64,000 bases of DNA from Epiperipatus broadwayi. Taxonomy: Eukaryota > Onychophora > Udeonychophora > Euonychophora > Peripatidae. The stretch spans positions 11,757,473 to 11,821,472 of the forward strand of contig JAQFVV010006215.1 in assembly GCA_028023455.1 (NCBI GenBank), read 5' to 3'. The position numbers were made by a program, and so were the translations under genes. Positions 1 to 12,021 of the stretch are shown one piece after another (position 1 is the stretch's first letter; each line of letters starts with the position of its first letter). The notes under the pieces are model-generated. The model was not told where the DNA came from. It made no database searches and saw only the letters and a list, made by a program, of their open reading frames with translations.

Positions 1-835
1 AGCAAGAGGAATTTGGAGAGGGCTTTTATAAGTTGACTCTTCAAAATATCCAGTATATTGACTCCAGTTAATTTTTATAAATTGCATCTCATAACTATAG
101 CTTTCAACTATTTAAATACTGATAAGAATGATTACACTTGGTTTGTGTTGATTATAGGAGAAATAAATCAATATCAGTAGTTCAGAAATCAATAATGAAT
201 CATTTTTGTAAAAACAAACATAAGTTAGGAATCATTTCTATTCTCTATTTGTTTGAGTAAAAAGAGTATTTTTGCCTGGAATTTTAAAATAAGTGGATGT
301 TGTTTAAATCCATTCATTTTAAAAGTTCACTACCTGCTTGATCACATTTACATATCCCTAGCTACCTAAAAATTGAAACGCTTACATATACAAAAAGTGT
401 AGAAAGATCTAACAATAGACAATTTGTATAGCAAGTTTTGTAAATATTGCATAAGTAAATAGTATCTACCCAAATGGTGTTTGCTAGATTATTTAAACTA
501 ATTTTAATAGTTATTTGTTTTACAAAATAATTTGAAACAAAAGTAGACATATTATGTTTAAAGTACATTCTATCAATAATCAGTGTAAATCCAGGATTTG
601 TTTGTATGTATGCATTATTAGAAGAATTATCTCTTGAAGTATAATTTCCAGCTAAGAAAAATTTAAAAAGTCTTTGTTTTTTTTAACTAAATGAAACAGT
701 TGTGTTCAACAGACTTTTTGGTGTTTGTGAAAATAATGAAATATTTTTTTGTATTTAAATTTTATAAGTTTCGACTGTATTTTTAGATATACTATATGAA
801 CTTTGAATAAATATACACAATAAAAATGTTATTAA
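1..835. other. AT-rich spacer, nothing recognised
   Basis: No reading frame with a recognisable product, no RNA gene and no clear repeat was seen. The stretch is AT-rich and runs directly into the AAT microsatellite. The longest frame (68 codons, minus strand, 362-568) resembles no protein I know. Confidence 0.6.
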
Positions 836-1087
<252 letters not shown>

Positions 1088-1336
1088 AAAAAAAAACAAA
1101 CAACCAACAAACAAAGAGAAAAAAAGAAAAAAACTAAATAACTCCTCAAACCTTAAAATTTTTATTTTTTTTTTTTTTTTAATTTTTATATTTTTATAGT
1201 TCATTAACTACAAAGTGTAACCACTAAATTCATTTATATGTGTTTACCTCATATAATTTATTTTATTTTTAATTTTAAATTTTTTTTAAAATAAACTTAT
1301 GTAAACCATTGAGATCAATAAAGCCTTTATTGAAAC

Positions 1337-1338
<2 letters not shown>

Positions 1339-1404
<66 letters not shown>

Positions 1405-1430
1405 CATCATCATCATCATCATCATCATCT
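1339..1430. repeat. Compound (AAT)n(ATC)n microsatellite
   Basis: About 22 AAT units are followed without a gap by about 9 ATC/CAT units. The sharp phase change suggests a point mutation in one unit that then expanded. The Asn-His open frame across it is an artefact of the repeat. Confidence 0.97.
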
Positions 1431-1879
1431 TTTTGTTTTTATACAGAAAGTTTGTATTTTAATTTCAAACTTATTAACAATTAAAATGTGTTTTTCAAAT
1501 TACATATTAAAAAAAATTAGATAGTTACACTTTGATATATTATCATAGTTATTTTTCTTACATTAATTTATTATTAAACCAATTATTATACTTATATTTG
1601 CATACATAACTAATAAACAATTGGCATAACAATTAAATAATAATTAAGGGCACTAATAAGAAAAAAACTGGAAACTGATAGTTTACATTATTGAACATTT
1701 ATAGTTAGTATGAAAAAAGTATATTTTAAAAAAATATATTTATATATAAAATAGAAAATTATATAACATTAAATACTAACAAAATAAATTTATACTAAAA
1801 TTCTCTCATGGCTATGGTTTCTCCTATTAAAAAATATATCTTCTCAATTGAAAATGCTTTAAACACTGTATATATAATA
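1431..1879. other. AT-rich spacer
   Basis: Nothing recognised. The right part may be the outer 3' end of the Penelope-like copy that follows on the minus strand, but the sequence is too AT-rich to place a boundary. Confidence 0.5.
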
Positions 1880-2680
1880 GAAATCTCCCATAATTTATTT
1901 CAAAAATCAATCACCTTTAAGATTAAAAGGAATTTTTATAAGACTGATGATGTCAGATTCAAAAAGATTTATCATCTAAATTTTTTCAACTCTTCTTTTT
2001 TTATTTTATCAAAGATAAACCTCTTCATTGTCAAATTATATAGTTACTTTTAACACTACTCTTATGAATTTTAACTCTTTTATTAAAACTTAATTTACTC
2101 TGACCTATATAAGTTTTATGATAATTGCAAGGAATCTTATGAACTATACCAGGAATATATTTACCATCACCAAACCATTTTGAATTATTTAATAATGAAT
2201 CTAAATCAAGACTTTTCTTCCAAGCATCTTTCAAATCACCTAATAAATGACTATTTTTAGAAACCAATCTATAAATTGATGACTTAACTGATAAGGAAAT
2301 AAACTTTTCATTCTCATTATCATTAAAAAAATTTTTTATTAATTTAAAGTTTGTAATTGTGTTTAATATTCCTAATAAATTGGTAATTATAACCCAAATC
2401 AATATAATCAGAAGCAAATTTATTTATTTCAATATAAGCATTATTTTCAAAAATATCAAGACTTTTATTCCTATAACAAAATTTAATAAAGTTTTTTATA
2501 TGAATAAAAGATTGGTAACTGTCATGCCTTATAATATTTTTTAAATATTTATGTCTAAAAAATAAAATATTATCAACCTTGTCAACACTCAAATCTACAA
2601 ATTTTAACAAAATTTTTAAAAAATTCACCACAATAATAAAATTACTATTAGAGTCAAAAGCATTCAATCCATCAAAAAAT
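1880..2680 (-). pseudogene. Penelope-like element relic, GIY-YIG endonuclease end (copy 1)
   Basis: On the minus strand two overlapping frames (about 2344-2667, then 2031-2417) join across a frameshift and lead to a GIY-YIG-type segment. The residues GIVHKIPCN, then HKTYIGQ, then a basic RVKIHKSSVK stretch are encoded at about 2060-2150. This is the layout of the C-terminal endonuclease of Penelope-like retroelements, where the domain nicks target DNA and the reverse transcriptase primes from the nick. Only the region downstream of the reverse transcriptase is visible. The end of the domain runs into stops below 2030. A second copy in the opposite orientation lies at 3240-3902. The broken frames make activity very unlikely. 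A different GIY-YIG protein is possible, but the repeat status argues for a mobile element. Confidence 0.72.
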
Positions 2681-3239
2681 CCTTCAATTTATCTAACAAA
2701 TAATTAAAAAAAAATTATTAATAACACTGATCTCTAAATAATTAGTATAGATAAGGCACATTAATTAAAGGAGAAATAATACAATAATCCATCCTTCTTT
2801 AATTTTATTAAACATATCTTTACACAATAAAAGCAAATCATAAATAGCTTTAATCTTATTTGCAAAAAAAATATCCATATTTCCTTAAAACAGTAAGAAA
2901 TACATTAATACTTCTTAATCTATTAATAGATTGATACATATTTTCAGTATCTACACTAAGCTAATTCACAATTGTCCTCTAAAACAAAAATTTATTTTAT
3001 TAAATGCATAAAAAAAAAAAAGAAGAGACACAAAATCAACTAAAATTAATATAATTTTAAAAAAATTGTATTAGAAATTTCAAAATTTTATCAACAGTCT
3101 CTCAAGTAAAATTAAAAATACAGAGGGAAATTATCTTTACGAGACTTAAAATTTAAGAAAATTTTAGGAACCAGAAAATTGCTAGTATAACAATTTAAAT
3201 AAGTAAATATTTAAGAAATATGATAAAGCCTAGGAGCTA
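2681..3239. other. Spacer between the inverted Penelope-like copies
   Basis: No intact frame. Short minus-strand stretches upstream of copy 1 could be very decayed Penelope-like coding sequence, but no reverse transcriptase motif could be read. Confidence 0.4.
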
Positions 3240-3902
3240 TTAATATTTTTCTCATATAAAAAAAATTATTTATTAAATTTTTGTTATAGGAATAAAAGGT
3301 TTAATAATTTTGAAAATAATGATTATATTTAAAGTAGTTGATTTGGGTTACAATCATGAATTTATTTGAAATATTATATTAATAAAAATATCTATCAGCC
3401 TGACATTAATAAAAATGTTAATGAGAATGAGGTTTGTTTCTTTTATTAAGTCATAAATTTATAGATTTGTTTCCAGGAATAGTCATTTATTGGGTGGTAT
3501 GAAAGGTGCTTAAAATAATTCACAATAGTTTATTGATGGTAAATCTATTCCTGGTATAGTTTTTATGAAATTCCTTGCAGTCATCATAAATTTTATATAG
3601 GTCACAGTAAATTAAGTCTTGATGAAAAAGTTAAAGTTTATAAGAATATAGTTAAAAATAGTTACCATAATTTGACTTTGTTTATTTATGAACTAAATAT
3701 AAATTATAAAATATTTCATCATACAAATTATAAAATATTATTTGATTTTTATGAAAAAAATTAAATTAAAAAGATGAATTAAAGAAACTCTGGTCATAAA
3801 TTTTCTTGAGTCTGAAGTCATCAATCTTATGAAAACTAACTTTGATATTAAAAGTGGGTACTTTTTGAAATGAATTATGGGAGTTATTTTTATCATAAAT
3901 AT
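3240..3902 (+). pseudogene. Penelope-like element relic (copy 2), interrupted by LTR-B
   Basis: The plus strand repeats the content of the minus-strand copy at 1880-2680: a segment reading YRFVSRNSHLLGGMKGA (about 3450-3510) matches YRLVSKNSHLLGDLKDA of copy 1, followed by GKSIPGIV and, after a frameshift, the GIY-YIG core near 3550-3620. Several stops and frameshifts are present. The 3' end is cut exactly at 3902, where the LTR-B retrotransposon begins, so this copy was the target of a later insertion. The two copies face away from a shared AT-rich spacer as an imperfect inverted pair. Confidence 0.68.
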
Positions 3903-5684
3903 TGTAACGTGATATACCATTTTCCATATATAACTTACGCATATATAAAACCATTTGTAAGATTGCGTGTATGTATATAACGATACACGTATATGTGTAT
4001 GTTAAAAAAAATATATTTATAATTCCATTTTATCACCCAGCATATTTATGAGCATCAATTTATGACCTCAAGCACCAATCCTATATTTCTATAAGAATTA
4101 TGCTGGGAGAGAACTGGAATACCAATATGGAAATGCCCCTGGACTAGCTCTGCTCAGGGCTGGTGATTATTTAATCGTGGGAACATACGGGGGATTATAT
4201 TATACAAGACACTCTTCAATCCAAGCTATTATATTAATTTTTAAATCTAATAATCTAACTCAAGATCAAAGAAATAACACAAATATACGTAAGTTTCCTT
4301 TTTAACTTTAATCTTATAACTTTTATTTCAATACTATTTATATGAACCTTTTGTTTTGTGCTCAAAATGATGAGAAATGCATGCATACACATACACTGCA
4401 TAGAACTGTATAAAATGCAATAAAAAATGAAAATAAACAGGAAAACAATGTCTGATTCATCCGGATCCACAATAATAATAAAAAAATCAATTTTAAAGTT
4501 CAGAAGAGTTAATAAATAATGTTCATGCGGACAGTTTATTATGTGTAGTTAAAAACACACTATCATTTGAACTATTATACAAATATAGGTGGTAAATGTG
4601 CACATTACCTTTTTCTTTCTTCCTCGTGGAAAAACTAAAGTTAAAATACTTTTTTCCAATGTGTATTGCATTTGACGTAGGTGATTTTGGCAGTTCGATC
4701 TGTTTATTGGTTTTCGACCTGCTACTATTGTTGGAGCTTGATCTTGGCGTCAGAGTGACTGGTTTCCATTTACAATATTTGTGTACATGGCAGCAACTTC
4801 AGTGTCTTCAGGGGCAGGATTGTAAAAGCCCTGGCATGCTTATGCTTTCTTAAGCCAGCTTGCCCACCATTTTCCCCTCCATTTCTCTCCACAAATCTCA
4901 CTCGTTACACTCTCTACAAAAATCAGCAATAGAATGAATCTTTTTAGCAAGTTCTGCCGCTCAAAAAATCCGGATTCTTTTGGAACAAAAACTTTTCACA
5001 CCTCCAAATCTAATTTTGTTCTTCTTTTGTTTTCATGAAAATTCTTTTGAATCTAATCTTAAATCTCACTAATTAAATTCCTTAGATATCAATCAAGTTA
5101 TTTTTGCTATCTTTTTTCATTTAACTTTTCCAAAAATGAAATTGAAAAGTTTCCATCTTGAAAAATAAAGTACAGTATATTTCCATAACTGCGTTTATAC
5201 TTTTTTTATTTATTATTATTATTCTATCTAGCAAATATATACATGCGTTACTTCAAAAAAAAACAAGCACACATACCCCCCCTTCTCTTTATTTTAACCT
5301 TTTTAAAATCCCTCTTTAGAATTATGAATTTATATATAACAAAGGAAATATAAATATGAGGAAGAAATAAATTTAATTAATCGGGCTATATACCGATGCA
5401 TAAAGGAAATTTTACTTTTTGAAACAGAGATCGAACTCAGCCCTGTTTCAATACCCCCCTCTATATACATGCGTTCTCAAAAAAACAAACGAGCACACAT
5501 ACCCTTCTCTTTCTGTTTATTTTAACTCTTTTTTTTTTAAATCCCTATTTAGAATTATGAATTTATATATAACAAAGGAAATATAAATATGAAGAAGAAA
5601 TAAATTTAATTAATCGTAGCTATATACTGATGCATAAAGGAAATTTTACTTTTTGAAACAGAGATCGAACTCAGCCCTGTTTCA
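3903..5684 (-). repeat. LTR-B 3' LTR, enlarged by an internal tandem duplication
   Basis: It matches the right LTR closely but is about 227 bases longer. The extra length is a tandem copy with period 226: the ATATACATGCG landmark occurs at 5237 and again at 5463, and the CTGTTTCAATACCCCCC end-plus-tract junction occurs at about 5440 and again at about 5678. The duplicated unit therefore includes the LTR edge and part of the polypurine tract. Confidence 0.88.
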
Positions 5685-5687
5685 ATA

Positions 5688-5697
5688 CCCCCCTCCC
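5688..5697 (-). other. Polypurine tract of LTR-B
   Basis: On the minus strand this reads GGGAGGGGGG and lies three bases upstream of the 3' LTR. It is the expected position for the RNase H-resistant primer of plus-strand DNA synthesis. A shortened duplicate lies near 5448-5456. Confidence 0.7.
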
Positions 5698-5944
5698 GGA
5701 AGCGTTTAAATATGGTCTACATGTTTGAATGGCTTATGTCTAACAAATAAAACTATACGTATGTCCTAAAATCAATTTTATTCAAGTTTCACTCTGCACC
5801 TATAAAACATAAGAGTAAGTGACCATTAGCCTAACATATACACTGGGTCTGACCACAACTCACGAGCATATGACATGCTATGAACGAACACAGCCAACTC
5901 TACCCTGACCTACTTGGTTAAATGACTAAACGAGAAGCCATTCC

Positions 5945-6066
5945 CTAACCACACTCTGCTGCTTCCGAGTCTTATGGGTGTGGGTAACTAGGACAAATGC
6001 CGGCATCTCCTAACCACACTCTGCTGCTTCAGAGTCTTATGGGTGTGGGTAACTAGGACAGATGCC
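5945..6066. repeat. 65-base tandem repeat, two copies
   Basis: The segment beginning CTAACCACACTCTGCTGCTTC occurs at 5945 and again at 6010, with only a few differences. The bases CTTATGGGTGTGGGTAACTA recur in both units. Confidence 0.93.
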
Positions 6067-6592
6067 CAATTCTTATTCGGAATTTTCCAACCATGTCGGG
6101 AATAAAAAGCAGCTATACACAGAATGCAACACACCACATGCCCGATCCAGCAGGCAACCCCATATTCTCCTGTCAGACTTAGACCACTTTTCTCCCAAAG
6201 CTTCACAGCCACAACTTATTTATTCTCTTTACTTACAAACCAGCAAACCCACGTATAAACCATTACTTTATATACATCAATATATATAAATGCCCCTATA
6301 ATAACCAAGATAAATATTGAACCCACAACCTAAAAAAATAAATAATAAAAAAACTTTCAGGCCTACTTTCCCTCCCCCGAAGCACCATGCTGCATACTTA
6401 ACTTTCCTAACTAACCAATCCACTCCATTGTCTTACTTTAAAATTCAATGAACTAAATTTTAACGTTTGACTACTTTTTTCCATTTTTTTTTTTTTTCAA
6501 AAAAAAAATTTTCTATATATATCCGTGTATTTACTTTTCTTTTATGCTTAACCCCTACACTCCATCCCTCATACTTTCCACTCTTCGAAAAC

Positions 6593-6610
6593 CCTTTAGT
6601 TGGGTCGCCA
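6593..6610 (-). other. Primer binding site candidate of LTR-B
   Basis: The minus strand reads TGGCGACCCAACTAAAGG one base downstream of the 5' LTR. The leading TGG complements the universal tRNA CCA end. I could not assign a specific tRNA from memory. Confidence 0.65.
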
Positions 6611-6611
6611 T

Positions 6612-8166
6612 TGTAACGTGATATACCGTTTTCCATATATAACTTACGCATATATAAAACCATTTGTAAGATTGCATGTATGTATATAACGATACACGTA
6701 TATGCGTATGTTAAAAAAAATATTTATAATTCCATTTTATCGCCCAGCATATTTATGAGCATCAATTTATGACCTCAAGCGCCAATCCTATATTTCTATA
6801 AGAATTATGCTGGGAGAGAACTGGAATACCAATATGGAAATGCCCCTGGACTAGCTCTGCTCAGGGCTGGTGATTATTTAATCGTGGGAACATACGGGGG
6901 ATTATATTATACAAGACACTCTTCAATCCAAGCTATTACATTAATTTTTAAATCTAATAATCTAACTCAAGATCAAAGAAATAACACAAATATACGTAAG
7001 TTTCCTTTTTAACTTTAATCTTATAACTTTTATTTCAATACTATTTATATGACCCTTTTGTTTTGTGCTCAAAATGATGAGAAACGCATGCATACACATA
7101 CACTGCATAGAACTGTATAAAATGCAATAAAAAATGAAAATAAACAGGAAAACAATGTCTGATTCATCTGGATCCACAATAATAATAAAAAAATCAATTT
7201 TAAAGTTCAGAAGAGTTAATAAATAATGTTCATGCGGACAGTTTATTATGTGTAGTTAAAAACACACTATCATTTGAATTATTATACAAATATAGGTGGT
7301 AAATGTGCACATTACCTTTTTCTTTCTTCCTCATGGAAAAACTAAAGTTAAAATACTTCTTTCCAATGTGTATCGCATTTGATGTAGGTGATGTTGGCGG
7401 TTCGATCTGTTTATTGGTTTTCGACCTGCTACTATTGTTGGAGCTTGATCTTGGCATCGGAGTGACTGGTTTCCATTTATAATATTTGTGTACACAGCAG
7501 TGACTTCAGTGTCTTTGGGGGCAGAATTGTAAAAGTCCTGGCATGCTTACGCTTTCTTAAGCCAGCTTGCCCACCATTTTCCCTTCCATTTCTCTCCACA
7601 AATCTCACTCGTTACACTCTCTACAAAAAGCAGCAATAGAATGAATCTTTTTAGCAAGTTCTGCTGCTCAAAAAATCCGGATTCTTTTGGAACAAAAACT
7701 TTTCAACCTCTGAATCTAATTTTGTTCTTCCTTTGTTTTCATTGAAATTCTTTTGAATCTAAACTTTAATCGCATTAATCAAATTCCTTAGATATCAATC
7801 AAGTTATTTTTGCTATCTTTTTTCATTTAACTTTTCCAAAAATGAAATTGAAAAGTTTCCATCTTGAAAAATAAAGAACAGTATATTTCCATAATTGCAT
7901 TTATACTTTTTTTATTTATTATTATTATTCTATCTAGAAAATATATACATGCTTTCTCAAAAAAAAAAACGAGCACACATACCCCCCCTTCTGTTTATTT
8001 TAACTCTTTTTTTAAAAAAAAAAATCCCTATTTAGAATAATAAATTTATATATAACAAAGAAAATATAAATATGAAGAAGAAATAAATTTAATTAATCAA
8101 GCTATATACCGACGCATAAAGGAAATTTTACTTTTTGAAACAGAGATCGAACTCAGCCCTGTTTCA
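6612..8166 (-). repeat. LTR-B 5' LTR
   Basis: 1555 bases, colinear with the left LTR except for the tandem duplication there. Many of the visible differences are transitions at CpG positions, for example CATCCGG against CATCTGG and CCTCGTGG against CCTCATGG. This implies a fairly recent insertion followed by methylation-type decay. Confidence 0.88.
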
Positions 8167-8184
8167 ATATATATATATATATAC
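8167..8184. repeat. (AT)n microsatellite at the LTR-B insertion edge
   Basis: A short AT run directly follows the right LTR. It is probably the target sequence into which LTR-B inserted. Confidence 0.9.
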
Positions 8185-8185
8185 A

Positions 8186-8330
8186 AATAAAATGTCTGTT
8201 AATTAAAAAACTATTGTACTAATAATAAAAATAATAAATATAATGGTAATTAACTTCTGTCAATTGAAAGACTATTATATAAAAGTTAATTAGCATTATA
8301 TTTATTATTTTGATTGTTATATATATGTGT
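8186..8330. repeat. Short hairpin repeat, related copy at 41450-41610
   Basis: Arms at about 8227-8256 and 8282-8314 are imperfectly complementary (AATATAATGGTAATTAAC against GTTAATTAGCATTATATT). The sequence from AAATGTCTGTTAATTA onwards reappears, diverged, near 41450, so this is a dispersed hairpin element of MITE type. Confidence 0.55.
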
Positions 8331-8336
8331 GGGTAA

Positions 8337-8803
8337 TAATAACTACAATATTGAGTAAATATAATGCCATGTGAAATTTATCAATTGTATTATTAAACAA
8401 TTGAACTGCCCTCTAGTTGCTATGTCCAATAACTTTTTATAGAAAGAAATGGACCACTTTTTACCATATTTTAGATTTTTTTATTTAGAGTTATCTAGAA
8501 CAATAACAACCAGAGAACAAACTTAAATCAACCTACATATTTTAATGTAAATTAATTTTTAAATAACTAATATTAAGTTTATAGAGTTGAGATATTTCAC
8601 TCACTTTTAAAACTTTGTAATAAATAAATATATGTAGTAATATTTTAATATTGAATAAATATAATGACATGTGAATTTTACCAATTCTATTTTTAAACAA
8701 TAATCAAACTGTCCTCTAGCTGCCATGTCCAATAACTTTTTATAATAAAACAGTGGACTACTTCTTATTGTAATTTAGATCTTTTTATTTAGAGATTATC
8801 TGT
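8337..8803 (+). repeat. Diverged direct duplication, spacing about 300 bases
   Basis: The blocks 8337-8505 and 8637-8803 share ordered segments such as TGTCCAATAACTTTTTATA, GCCCTCTAGTTGC/GTCCTCTAGCTGC and TTTTATTTAGAG. The copies have drifted, so this is an old local duplication. Confidence 0.75.
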
Positions 8804-9639
8804 AATATCCTGAAATAATAAGTATAATTATTTTATATGTAGATGAAAAATAATATTTTTACTAATTTAAAATTTTTAGACTGGTTTATAATATCTTAAT
8901 TTTATAATTTTTTAAAAAAAATTTACTGTAAAATACATATAAATATTTTGAATTCATTTTTTAAGTAACTATGACTTTAAATTAAAAGAATTAGAAATTA
9001 ACTCTACTTTGAGGAATTAAATCATTAATCATATTGAATAAAACTTTGTTAATATCTACAAACTTTAAATATTCATCCTTAAAATCATTTATCAAGTCAG
9101 TTATAATAAGAACTGGTAAATGTAAATAAATCCATTTTATATTTTCAAAAGTATAGAAGTCATTGCATTAATATAGCTAGCACTTAGATGATTTCTCATT
9201 ATATATTAATAGCATTGTATTAATGATTACTTATATATTCAATGTTTGATTATTTTAAATCTATCACTTGAAATTAACTTTGTTAACATCTGCTTCCATT
9301 ATGACATTAACTCATATTAAGATCAATTATTAGATCAGCTATCTTTATAAAAACTAGGTAAAATTTATTCTAACAGTAGATGAAATGCATTGATATAAAT
9401 AAGTGTTTGGATAGTTTATCAATCCAGTAATTACATATAGCTGATGCTATATTAATTAATATTTATATAATAGAATAAAATATGAACCTACACCTTAAAA
9501 AAAGATTAAATAAACAATCATTAGGTTAAATAATGTTCAAACACAAACTGTTAGGCTAAGCAAAGCTGTTGCTTACAATTAAACTAAGTTAGACTATTTT
9601 CATTTTTTTTATCTGGAAATCAATTAAAAAGTATTTCCT
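8804..9639. other. AT-rich spacer with a weak internal duplication
   Basis: No gene seen. Blocks near 9010-9130 and 9250-9370 share an ordered set of short matches (ACTTTGTTAA, TTAGATCAGCTA/TCAAGTCAGTTA, AACTGGTAAA/AACTAGGTAAA), suggesting a very old local duplication of about 240 bases. Confidence 0.45.
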
Positions 9640-9644
9640 AGCAC

Positions 9645-9755
9645 CTCACTGCATGAAACTGGTCTGAGGATAGGGATGATTTTTAGATAGATTTTTTAAA
9701 TGTTTTCACTTGGTGGCATTTATCTATGAAGCTTGTTAGAGCTTGTATGCTTTTT
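9645..9755 (-). repeat. R2fam repeat fragment
   Basis: It contains GAAACTGGTCTGAGGATAGG, then a TTTTCACTTGGTGGCATTTA block and AGCTTGTTAGAGCTTGTATGC. These are the order and spacing of the reverse-oriented R2fam copies at 18960-19080 and 43190-43280. Confidence 0.7.
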
Positions 9756-10218
9756 AGTTTTTATTTCAAGTTGTCTCTCTTTTTTTTGTGCTTAACTTTG
9801 GGGAAGAATATAACTCATTAAATTTTAAAAGATTTTTAAACTGGACTGAATATTTCAAATATAATTAACAAAATAAACAGATTTTTTTTTTAAAAAATGT
9901 TATGCAAATATTGCAATATATTTATATTTTAATTACTGGTAAATAGATATTATAGTTTTGTCTTGACAAACATAGAAAGTTGTATACATGTAAACAGGAT
10001 TGAGAACAAAGACTAGACCCAAAGAAAAGCTCATAGCATCCCCTCCAAATAAATAAATAAAAATAATTCTTTTTACACTTTTCTATTCCATTAATACCAA
10101 AAAAATTAATAAGGATGCTTAGAAAAATCTAAATTAAAATCTACACCAAAAAGTTATAGTAATATAGTAGCAGCAGTTAATATTTATTTTTTACAAAAAA
10201 AAAAACTATTGGCAACAT
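9756..10218. other. AT-rich spacer
   Basis: Nothing recognised. Confidence 0.5.
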
Positions 10219-10312
10219 CGCGTGTTGGTGGCCGAGTGGTTAGCACAGCTGCCTTACAGGCAGTTGTCCCGGGGTTCACTTCCCGGCAGATGCTTTGAAC
10301 ATAAAAAAAAAA
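10219..10312 (+). mobile_element. tRNA-derived SINE with poly-A tail
   Basis: An A-box-like TGGTGGCCGAGTGGT (10226-10240) and a B-box-like GGGTTCACTTCCC (about 10272-10284) are spaced as in a tRNA gene of the Leu/Ser type, and a tail GATGCTTTGAACATA plus A10 follows. There is no acceptor stem pairing with a matching 3' end, so it is not a working tRNA gene. Two further copies and one tail fragment in the window share the tail GATGCTTTGACACATG-A(n). It would be transcribed by RNA polymerase III and mobilised by a LINE. Confidence 0.85.
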
Positions 10313-12021
10313 CATTAGTATGTAACTAATAATTGGCAATTATATTAGAGTTATATTGGCTTTTTTACTTGTCAATATTTGAAAAAATGATATATAGTCT
10401 ACATGTCTAGCTAACATGATTTCAGTAACCAAAATATCTAGCTTATAGTAATGATTGCCGTACATTGTAGATATCAACACACTCTAAATGTTCACCAATA
10501 CATTAAGTAATTTTCAGCCTGGGCTACATTTATAATAATAAACTTCACCTAATAATCACTTATCAATATTCTCTTACAAATGAACAGATTAAATACTGAC
10601 CAAAATGTTACATAGCCTTACAATGAACAATTTTAGACACTCGTGTTTCAGAGCAAAGTAAGAAAAGCAGATGCCAAATATCCAAGGATGCTAATTATTG
10701 TGATCTTAACATATTAAAAACAGACAACAAAATAAATGTTGTCCAAGACTTAAAATTATATATTTTTGAATTCTCTGGTAAACTGTCAATCCTTTAAGGA
10801 TGGCCAAAGGTTTTCAGCGAGTAATGCTACATTGAAAGATTACTAGAATCTAACAATCCATAAACATTATAGGTCTTTAGAAATCAAGAGTTTATGGAAT
10901 ATTACGTACTGTATGTCACTTTTTAAATTGCATAATTAATTTAATAAGAATTTGAAACTTCTAAATTCAGCTGGAATTTGCCATATTATTTTCTTTTTTA
11001 AATTTATAAGCATTTTTAACAATTTAACTGTCATTAAATTATTTAATAATAAAAAAACTCAGTTGTGACTAAATATTTATTGTTAATTTAAATATAATTG
11101 CAATTTCAATCATGATAAGAATTCTTAGTAAATTGTTTATAATATATATATATAAACAGAAACGTTCTTACAATCATTTAAAACATGCATCAATCACTTT
11201 GACGTGATAATTATATTTCAGTTACTTGAAATGAAACTGATTAATTATCAAACAGTTTGTCACATCTTAAGTGTATGCCTTACCCTAAAATACCACGCTT
11301 TATTAAGAATTTAGGTTAGTCTTGGCAATAGGATTATCGCTTCTTAAAAAAACATTAATGTTAAATATTTAAAAAGACGAGTGATTAAAAGTTTTAAATA
11401 GTAGTATTATTTGTTGATAGCTTTATTTTAATTGATTTTTATTTATTTATTTATTTAACAACTATAAATCAAGTCAGTACAGTATATATATATTAGATTA
11501 ATCAATGATATTTAAAAAAATATATTTTACTCGTTACATTGAATACATTATTTTATTTTTTAAAAAATATTCCAATATTTCATTTTTCATTATACAATTT
11601 CAGAGTTTAGTAAACAATCAAAAAACTGTGATGTACATATATATTGAATTCAGCATGTATATTGAATTTTATTTAGTTATTGATACATTGGATAACTATC
11701 TAACTATAGAGCAAAAAAATTCAGACTCGACTTCTAATGTTGATTTTTTTCCCGATTATATATTAAATAATTAATTATACGTCATAAACTAAAGTTTGTT
11801 CGTTTAGGGTCGATTGGCAGTTACGAAAGATATTATTTAACAACTGCTAATATATTTCCAGCAATATTCACTTCATTTATAAATCACTAAGACCTTAATA
11901 ATAATGATCTTAATATCAGTGTAAATACATATCTTAAAGATACGGTTAGTAAAGTTTATGACACCAATCAGTATGTTACCAACTTCACCACTTCCTTTAT
12001 TTTGCTATAATAACGTATATA
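10313..12021. other. AT-rich spacer, nothing recognised
   Basis: No intact gene or repeat boundary was found. It includes a TTTA-type run near 11439-11457 and a short AT run near 11145-11153. An 89-codon plus-strand frame at 11505-11774 is AT-biased and resembles nothing known to me. Confidence 0.5.

Larger units (their letters stand above)
5685..6611 (-). other. LTR-B internal region, no coding content recognised
   Basis: 927 bases between the LTRs. The longest frames (about 75 codons near 5988-6289) are not recognisable. It contains the 65-base tandem repeat described separately and A/T-rich runs near 6476-6520. The lack of gag, protease, reverse transcriptase or integrase marks the element as non-autonomous. 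Confidence 0.7.
3903..8166 (-). mobile_element. LTR-B: non-autonomous LTR retrotransposon
   Basis: Two long direct repeats (3903-5684 and 6612-8166) begin TGTAACGTG and end CTGTTTCA on the plus strand, giving TG...CA ends. They enclose only 927 bases. Orientation is minus because a primer-binding-site-like TGGCGACC motif lies one base inside the right repeat and a G-rich polypurine tract lies just inside the left one, both read on the minus strand. The flanks share the 4-mer ATAT, consistent with a Ty3-type target-site duplication, though the right flank is an AT microsatellite and the match is weak evidence. No gag or pol is recognisable, so movement would need enzymes from another element. 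Each LTR is longer than the internal region, which is unusual. Confidence 0.85.

Noticed and set aside
4255-4853. Paired open frames repeated at 6962-7177 and nearby (MDPDESDIVFLFIF...)
   Set aside because: They lie inside the LTRs on both copies and are repeated only because the LTRs are; no known domain.
3903-8166. A simple tandem segmental duplication of about 1.6 kb
   Set aside because: TG...CA ends, a primer-site-like motif, a polypurine tract and matching flanks fit an LTR retrotransposon better.
10219-10312. A working tRNA-Leu or tRNA-Ser gene
   Set aside because: The boxes fit, but there is no closing acceptor stem and a SINE tail with poly-A follows; sibling copies share that tail.
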